Origin: Lunasporangiospora selenospora
Taxonomy: Eukaryota; Mortierellomycota; Mortierellomycetes; Mortierellales; Mortierellaceae
Length of the DNA: 15,578 nucleotides
Direction of reading: 5' to 3'
Assembly (NCBI GenBank): GCA_015680635.1
Contig: JAABOA010000086.1
Span: forward strand, 1 to 15,578
This document shows, piece after piece, positions 10,104 through 15,578 of this stretch; the first letter of the stretch is position 1; the number at the start of each line of letters is the position of its first letter. A program made the position numbers and the translations under genes. The notes beneath the pieces were generated by a model that was not told the DNA's origin, searched no databases, and worked only from the letters and a program-made list of their open reading frames with translations.

Positions 10104-11551
10104 TTAAAACGTACTCCAGGACCAGTCGTGAGGCACCGAAGGCATTGGCATCACTGTTTGGTCTACTTAGAACATTGGAAAAAAGTGTACCAGTGAAGGG
10201 ATACAAAATGTTAATCCCCAGAATATTCCTTCTTCTATGGCTGCAGGAACCCCCCTAGTCGCCTTTTTAGTTCATACCTTGTGAAGGACGTGTCTTAATC
10301 GCAATGTTATCGGACACAGGAGCCTGAAAGCGAACCACATCTTTTATCCGACGACAAAAACGAAAAAAAGGAGTGCAGCAACCAATGTTCAGTCAAAAGA
10401 AATCCCGACTCGTGACGCAAAGCCTAAATGGTAGACTTATTAAGTCTACATACCTTCTCTGCCAATCTCTTGACTAGGATTCGTTGATCCGAGGTACCCA
10501 TCTGGAAGTTGTCCATAGTTTCTCTTCTGAGCCGAGTGTCGTCCAGTATCATCTGTTTCCTTCGCTGAGACTCGTCCTTGGTCACGACTGTTCATGTTGC
10601 CTGATGGTTTGGAAGGCGGATTACCGGGTTGGCTAACGTTATGGGTATTGCTGCTGCTTGCAGGGATTATTCCTTGCCACTGCTCGTAGGCTTCAAAGCA
10701 TCCCACGCATGCTCTGCTCTCGATACCCTCGGACGGGCTGAACTCGAGTGTATAACTAAGAGGAACTAATTTTGAACAATGAATGCTGCAAAAGATATCG
10801 CCACATCTATTTCGAGAAAGCAAGTAGGATTAGGACCTGCAAATCCTAGTGTCATTGGAAACAAGCCGATCCAAAAGTGTATAGAGAGCAGTTTCCACAT
10901 GGGCTTCACTGAATACATACTTCCTGCAGTGATGTCGACGGTCAAAGAATGTGAATTCGCGACGACAGCCTGGCCATTTACAGAGGTTGGTGCTATTGTC
11001 GGGCTATGTCCAGAAAAGGTGCTCATGTATCAATACGGCCTTGTTCGAACCAGTCTAGTGCATTATCCATGAGAAAGCCAAACTAAAAGAGTGCCTACCT
11101 TCCAGTGTGCTCTGCTTGGGCCATTTGTGTTGGCCGGATTTAAAGAGTCATTGTCTTTGTCTGCTCGATAAGAAGTCGTCAATGGGGCTGACGCGACTCG
11201 TTGACGTGAAGAATGGAACTTTTGAGAACTTTCGCCTCTTGTCGGGGACGAGGATAGCGATGATGATTGCCTGGTCTGCGTCTCCTGATGAGAGTTCTGA
11301 GGCCTCTGTGGCTGCTGCTGTTGCTGTTGGAGCAAGAGCTGGTACTCACGCTGCTTCTGTTCAAGGACTGCCTGGCGATATTGAGGAGGGAGCTGAGAGT
11401 ACTGCCGTTCAATGTCTTCCAGTGTCGGTGCCTTCGTGGGTAGCTGTTGCTGCATGTTCTGAGGCTGTGGCATATTGCTTGTGGCCCCTTCTGGTTCTGC
11501 TCTGGTCGGATGGGCGGGTCGCTGCTTTCGTGTCAAGGAGTAGACATCCAT
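10104..11551 (-). CDS. FYVE zinc-finger protein (PI3P-binding, endosomal), 5 exons, 333 aa
   Basis: Expected to bind phosphatidylinositol 3-phosphate on endosomes or vacuoles and act in membrane traffic. Exons: 11551-11099, 11003-10921, 10806-10454, 10340-10278, 10153-10104; phases match and the sum is 1002 nt. The N-terminal 150 residues are low-complexity with a Gln run (QLPPQYRQAVLEQKQREYQ then poly-Q), possibly a short coiled coil. The FYVE finger runs from about 150 to 216: WxxD motif WKPD (150-153), the basic signature RRHHCRKCG (173-181) and RAC in place of the R-V-C motif (210-212), with eight Cys at 159, 164, 177, 180, 185, 189, 212 and 215. The first pair is C-x4-C (CKWPGC), wider than the classic C-x2-C. 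Introns fall directly before and inside the finger. The protein ends SVPHDWSWSTF. Start ATG at 11551 has CC before it and G after it and follows a CT-rich leader. The last two acceptors were picked by phase and the terminal motif; exon 4 is the least certain. Confidence 0.85.
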
Positions 11552-12169
11552 GGACGATCAGAGATGTGGAATGGAAAAAAAAGAAGGAAGGGAAAAAAGT
11601 CAGAGATGGAGCATGCGAATTTGGAGTGGAGGGGGTGGAGGGGGGAGAGAGGAGAGAAAGAAGAAAAAAAAACACAAACCAAGGCAACGGTCTAATCTGA
11701 TTTTCTCGGTCGCACAGCCCCAAGAAGGAAGGATGATGCCGTCACCCCAGTCCGCTGAATGGTCCTCCAGCCCCAGTCCGAGATGGGCAAGCAGAACCTC
11801 GTTCTCATTGGCTGGTTGCATTTGTGTCGGACGTTGGATCGAGTTCGAACCTCTGCTAGAAATGCAATCTCAGGGTATTTGCATGCATTTGTGTCGTGCT
11901 CTCATTTTTCAGGAAAGGCTCGAATGTAATGGAGCGCTCATGAGTAAAGGGATGGGACTAAAAAAAGCTATCAGTATTCATGGTAACCAGAAATATTGGA
12001 TAAACTTCAAAAGGGTTGAACTCCTTCTCTTGGTCATACAATATTCTGGCATATCGTACATTTGTATGCCCATTATAGCCTATCGTCAAAGAAGGAGTCT
12101 TCAGTTGCCCAGGAAGAAGCCTGATCTCAATGACACTTTATTGATTCGAGGTAAAAATGCGGAAGAGTT
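11552..12169. other. FYVE gene promoter and 5' leader region
   Basis: On the FYVE coding strand (minus) this begins with a CT-rich block (about 11567-11685), common just upstream of fungal start codons, followed by mixed sequence with a CCAAT box. A plus-strand frame stays open from 11550 to 12173, but its first third is this GA/poly-A tract, it has no recognisable domain, and it runs against both neighbours, so no gene is called. Confidence 0.55.
11807..11811 (-). promoter_or_regulatory. CCAAT box upstream of the FYVE gene
   Basis: Read on the minus strand the site is CAGCCAATGAG, a full match to the NF-Y/HAP consensus RRCCAATSR, about 255 bp upstream of the FYVE start codon. The flanking match makes it better than a bare pentamer. 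Confidence 0.4.
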
Positions 12170-14524
12170 TTAGTCGTTCTGATCTTGCTCACATTTGCCC
12201 CAAGTAACATCAATCTTTGCATGTCTCAGTGGGTGCATAATTTCTTTACTCCCGTCAGTAGACCTCACTTTCGCCGCACCGTGGTAACAGGACACTTGCA
12301 CTGAGTGTCACGGCCACTCAAGATACAACTGTGCTCGACTGATTTCGTTTTCTTCGTATTGATCGGTGCAGACATTGTTGCATTTGAAATGGTGCTGAGC
12401 GCCACCACACTCTTTCCGCCTATCTGCTGTCTCCTGTGCTACTCGTTACTACAGCTTCCTCCAAAGACTAACAATGCTGAGTGTGCAATAAAAGTTCACA
12501 GCGAGTCTAAAAGGCACTTGAGGTCTCTCTCAATTTAATAGTAGGCTATCTGAATGGCTATACCGGGACCATCCATGACAGAGAAAGCATCTTTCACTTT
12601 TGAGGAAGAGTCCCTCAGCTTTGATATTGTATCCTCTAATGTGGTTAATTATTCATCTAGTTTTCTGAAGTGATGAAAGTAAGAAGTTTGTCATATTCAA
12701 ACTCTTGAATCAGTGGAGTGCTCTCCTTTGGATCCGACTAAAACAGTGTAATTTCGATGACAACTTTGACCACCTGAACTGAATAGGAACGTACTCTATT
12801 ACACCCTTGCGCATTCAGTTAACACATTACTACTTCAGGCGGACAAAGTTTTTACTAGGATAATAACAATATGCCTCACCTTTGGTTCTATGAGAGAGGT
12901 CATTGAAGCTCTGTGTAATGGGCACAGGTACTCCAAAGGCAATGCATCTGTGTAGTTTGCAAGTCCTCAAATGAAGACCCTACTCCTCCTGTATTCAAAT
13001 ATTTCTCGGCATTGCGCATGAAAAAGTGACAATGAAAACTCCCAATTATGGAACCGCTGCGCTCATTCATCTTGAATGGACTGAGGTTCATTAATAACAC
13101 TCCATTCCAGCTCCCCAGCTTTCACACGATATTCAGCTTCGCAAATGCCAATTCTATCTCATCTACGTTCATATTCGCTTCCTCAAGATCTGGCTTCAGT
13201 CCAACATGATTGCTCAAATTGGAGAAATCTCAAAGACTACGTCGGTACCCGACAAAACTGCTGCGTCTCCCATCGTATTTCCTCACCCAGGCATAAGTTC
13301 CACTCCTCCTCTCAGCCTATGAGTTCTCTTGTCCAAATGTTGCGAATCACGAGTAACTGGCTGAAGAATCTGAGAAAAAGGTCAGTCAGGCTGTCAATAA
13401 GGCTTCCTAGACCTAACCAAAAGTCCTTAGATTAATACTGGTGCTTTCTATGCTCTGTTTTCCCGACAACTCATTCCAGATACAGTTTCGATGGTGGCCT
13501 ATTTTCTTCGTCCTTTCTGCTGACTGACGATGAGGCTCTCTTCTGCTCATTCCATTTTACATAACTTGGGGATGAGGGAGACCATTTTTTCGTGAACGTT
13601 GAAGCTAGCTCTACATATTCAGTTTGCTCTCTTGCTACGACAACTTATTGTCTGGAGACAATGGGACGAAGAGTCTCTTTGAGTTCGATCTAGTGTAGAC
13701 AAGTTACGGCAACAGGCCTTGGTGCCCTTTTATCCCTTCCCACGCATACATCCTGCATTTGTTCAAATGAACTATTGTCGATACGACAGTCCGAAAGTCC
13801 CGCAAGTCTATTGTGCAGAACCATCGGCTACACGCGTCTCGCTCCGCTGATATGGAGGTCCACAGTTCGTCCATTGCAGATCAACGATCCTTTATCACCC
13901 AACTAAGGGCTTTGCAAAAGGTAAATCACACAGGCTGGGAGTAAAGGTGGCGTTGTTGGGCATTTGGTTTGAGGGAGGGACATCATGAAATCATTGTCAT
14001 TTCACACCAAATCAATTAACCTCTCCATGCTGGCAAGAGAGAGAGAGAGCATGCTGATGGGCGTGATGTCACTAGAGTTACTTGGAACCTTTCTCTTGGT
14101 CATCAGTGACAATCTCTTCTCATTTTGCTAGAGCTTTTGCAACGCCAATGGTCGAGTGGACTGAGAAGCAAGTAATTCATTCTAGCAATTAAAAGCCAAA
14201 CTATGTTTGCCATCATGTCTTTCATCTTGTGCCACTCAGAGTCTGGATTAACAATGACCAGGAGGTCAACAGTGTAGGTCAGCGCCTTGATGGGATTCAC
14301 CAGCTGTGGTATTTGACATATCCTTCAATGTTCAAGGATATGTTGGTTGAATATTCGCCTGTATCCTCCCGAGAACAACGGATCTTAGCAATGACGCCCA
14401 TTGTTCAACGAGATCCAGAACCCAATATATTATCTATCAGCGGTTCCCCGGACCCTGAGAAGCCATGTCGAAGCTAGAATTCCAGCTCTTTAAAAGTTAG
14501 TTCTCTGGGTGCTGAGCTATTCAT
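12170..14524 (-). pseudogene. Large decayed protein gene, family not recognised
   Basis: The minus strand holds a chain of protein-like open segments in changing frames. It starts with ATG at 14524 (MNSSAPRELTFKELEF), broken by TAG at 14476-14474 and TGA at 14407-14405 before MGVIAKIRCSREDTGEYS. After a frameshift near 14305 comes NPIKALTYTVDLLVIV. Later pieces: SDITPISMLSLSLASMERL (about 14090-14015), DLHISGARRV and VGRDKRAPRPVAVTCLH (13860-13690), WSPSSPSYVKWNEQKR (about 13580), MGDAAVLSGTDVVFEIS (about 13273), EEANMNVDEIELAFA then, in another frame, EAEYRVKAGELEWSVINEP (13183-13085), MRNAEKYLNTGGVG (about 13020), a possible intron 12879-12738, SDPKESTPLIQEFEYDKLL, LTTLEDTISKLRDSSSKVKD (about 12638), and a C-terminal frame ending TWGKCEQDQND with TAA at 12172-12170. 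At least ten stops or shifts make it non-functional as one protein. Each piece alone could be chance; the consistent strand and order argue for a pseudogene. No function is assigned. Confidence 0.55.
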
Positions 14525-14858
14525 TTTTCAAACGCGAAATGGCTCCTTTTTTTTTTTTTTTTCGCTAGGCTGGCACCAGAACGAGGAGGATGATGTTTCG
14601 CTCGAGTATAGTAAGAATAGAGATAGCCTGTTTTCCATGGGATGCCCAGGAGATGGATCAGTGTGGCAGTCTGATATAAAGTCGCAGGGCCTTGTGCTAT
14701 AATTGCTCCTCATCGAAGTTCATTATCTTCGGTTTAATCTTTTAGTTATTTGTAACAACACCCAACTACCATCTACTATCCCACTTGTGACCTCAACTCT
14801 TCCAAGATAACAACAACGACAACGACAACAACAACAACAATATCAGAGCAAAGCTAGG
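14525..14858. other. Divergent upstream region of the LPMO-like gene and the pseudogene
   Basis: This holds a run of 16 T (14547-14562) next to the pseudogene start, a possible TATA box, and the LPMO 5' leader, which ends in a CAA/CGA-rich stretch (14811-14840) typical of unstructured fungal leaders. Nothing else is recognised. Confidence 0.5.
14675..14680 (+). promoter_or_regulatory. Possible TATA box of the LPMO-like gene
   Basis: TATAAA followed by G, about 180 bp upstream of the LPMO start, which would leave a leader of roughly 150 nt. A second AT-rich site, TATAAT, lies at about 14699-14704. Placement fits an inducible secreted-enzyme gene, but this is motif evidence only. Confidence 0.3.
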
Positions 14859-15578
14859 ATGCGTCTTGTCGCACTGTCTTTCGTCTTTGGCGGCATTTTG
14901 GCTGGTCGCGCCATTGGGCACTCCATGATGACTGTTCCACGAGGCAGAGGCAACCTCGAGTGGTGGGGTACCTGTGGTAAGCACGAATTCAATCCTCCAC
15001 TCTTCATCAATCCCAACATTTTGGTTCTTTATTTCTCACAGCACACACTTCTACTTTTCACCAAAGCGTCAGGATTCGGTTGTCATGGTCCATGCGACTC
15101 GAAGCGAGCTCAGGCACCCATACTCAATGATCCAACATATCCAATCCAGACCGTGAGGAGAGGTGAGACTCTCATGATTCAATGGAATCGATTCAATCAC
15201 CCTGGTGGGTTTGTACGATTAGTGATGGTTCCTTTTGAACAATCGGATGACTGGAGTGCATTTAACTCTGCAGAATATGCAAAGTTCTCGTGTTATGAGG
15301 CCAACTGTGGTCCAGACGATCCAAACGACGCATACTTGGGATCCATGAACGGGCCGGGTGATGGGCTTTGCTCCACGGCTTTTACAATTCCTCAAGACCT
15401 TCCTAATGGTAGGGCGACACTTCAGTGGATATGGTATGGCGGTGGTGTGTACTATGGACAACCTGAAGCGGGGTTTGGAGAGTATTATACCTGCACGGAT
15501 TATGTAGTCGAGGGTGGATTAGATCCTGTCCCGAAAGGATCGATGGGTGACCGGAAAGTATGGCAAGGCGGGGATGCT
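14859..15578 (+). CDS. Secreted lytic polysaccharide monooxygenase (LPMO)-like protein, 5' part
   Basis: LPMOs are secreted copper enzymes that oxidatively cut chitin, cellulose or similar polymers. Exons are 14859-14976 and 15073-15578 with a GT-AG intron between; the gene runs off the right edge after 208 codons. Residues 1-20 form a signal peptide (MRLVALSFVFGGILAG core) with predicted cleavage just before His21, so the mature protein starts HSMMTVPRGR, as LPMOs require. His82 in NHPGGFVRLVMVP would be the second histidine of the copper brace, and Tyr177, Tyr178 or Tyr183 in FGEYYTCTDYVV a candidate axial tyrosine. Cysteines at 39, 43, 47, 113, 118, 139 and 180 suggest several disulphides. 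The WWGTCGFGCHGPC stretch is joined across the intron in phase 1, which supports the splice choice. The CAZy AA family cannot be settled by eye, so the substrate is unknown; any linker or binding module would lie beyond the edge. Confidence 0.8.
   Translation, partial: MRLVALSFVFGGILAGRAIGHSMMTVPRGRGNLEWWGTCGKHEFNPPLFINPNILVLYFSQHTLLLFTKASGFGCHGPCDSKRAQAPILNDPTYPIQTVRRGETLMIQWNRFNHPGGFVRLVMVPFEQSDDWSAFNSAEYAKFSCYEANCGPDDPNDAYLGSMNGPGDGLCSTAFTIPQDLPNGRATLQWIWYGGGVYYGQPEAGFGEYYTCTDYVVEGGLDPVPKGSMGDRKVWQGGDA
14977..15072 (+). other. Intron in the LPMO-like gene
   Basis: A 96-nt intron with donor GTAAGC and acceptor CGTCAG. Without it the frame meets a stop; with it C39-G40-F41-G42-C43 is formed in a continuous LPMO-like frame. 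Confidence 0.8.

Noticed and set aside
10779-11072. Plus-strand open frame of 97 codons
   Set aside because: Antisense to the FYVE finger exons, which carry all eight zinc cysteines on the minus strand.
11841-11853. tRNA B-box-like GAGTTCGAACCTC
   Set aside because: No T-stem, acceptor stem or A-box can be drawn around it on either strand.
11550-12173. Plus-strand open frame of 207 codons
   Set aside because: Its first third is the GA/poly-A strand of the FYVE 5' leader, it has no recognisable domain, and it ends exactly opposite the pseudogene's C-terminal end.
13145-13435. Plus-strand open frame of 96 codons rich in Ser and Arg
   Set aside because: Reads as the antisense of minus-strand pseudogene segments, which look more protein-like.
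14030-14050. GA microsatellite as a CRISPR-like or satellite array
   Set aside because: Only a short dinucleotide run with no spacers or longer repeat unit.

Overview
The window reads as nuclear DNA of a filamentous fungus, most likely an early-diverging one (Mucoromycota, probably Mortierella-like). The signs are genes split by many short GT-AG introns (74-128 nt in the two complete genes), CT-rich 5' flanks, a FYVE protein with a fungal-looking Trp-rich C-terminal tail, and the tail of a Fanzor-type (eukaryotic TnpB-like) protein. The lineage is an inference from gene style and recognised families; no marker gene is present. All intron-exon models were assembled by hand from splice signals, phase and family similarity.

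Layout, left to right. (1) 2-511, + strand: the 3' end of a Fanzor-like gene entering from the left edge, with one intron. Its last RuvC aspartate and one zinc-ribbon cysteine are replaced. (2) 641-8902, - strand: one large gene of 18 exons and 17 introns, whose assembled coding sequence stays in frame throughout (6615 nt, about 2204 aa). It encodes a nuclear SNF2-family remodelling ATPase of the RAD54L2/ARIP4-ATRX type, with an N-terminal SAM domain, acidic and SUMO-interacting-motif-like patches, an ATPase core split over many exons, and a Gln/Pro-rich C-terminal tail. It converges on the Fanzor remnant with only 129 bp between stops. (3) 8903-10103: intergenic, holding the promoter of the SNF2 gene (including a TCACGTGA E-box) and the 3' flank of the next gene. 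(4) 10104-11551, - strand: a complete 5-exon, 333-aa FYVE zinc-finger protein, expected to bind PI3P on endosomes. (5) 11552-12169: its promoter region, with a CT-rich 5' leader and a good CCAAT box. (6) 12170-14524, - strand: about 2.35 kb of decayed coding sequence with many stops and frameshifts, family not recognised. (7) 14859-15578, + strand: the start of a secreted copper lytic polysaccharide monooxygenase (LPMO)-like gene that runs off the right edge; its mature N-terminus is histidine and a second brace histidine is visible.

The genes do not form a pathway. They look like an ordinary fungal gene neighbourhood (chromatin remodeller, endosomal adaptor, secreted enzyme) with two decayed elements: a probably catalytically dead Fanzor at one end and a large pseudogene between the FYVE and LPMO genes. 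The most unusual items are the Fanzor remnant and its 3' hairpin, the SAM-SNF2 domain combination, and the unrecognised pseudogene.
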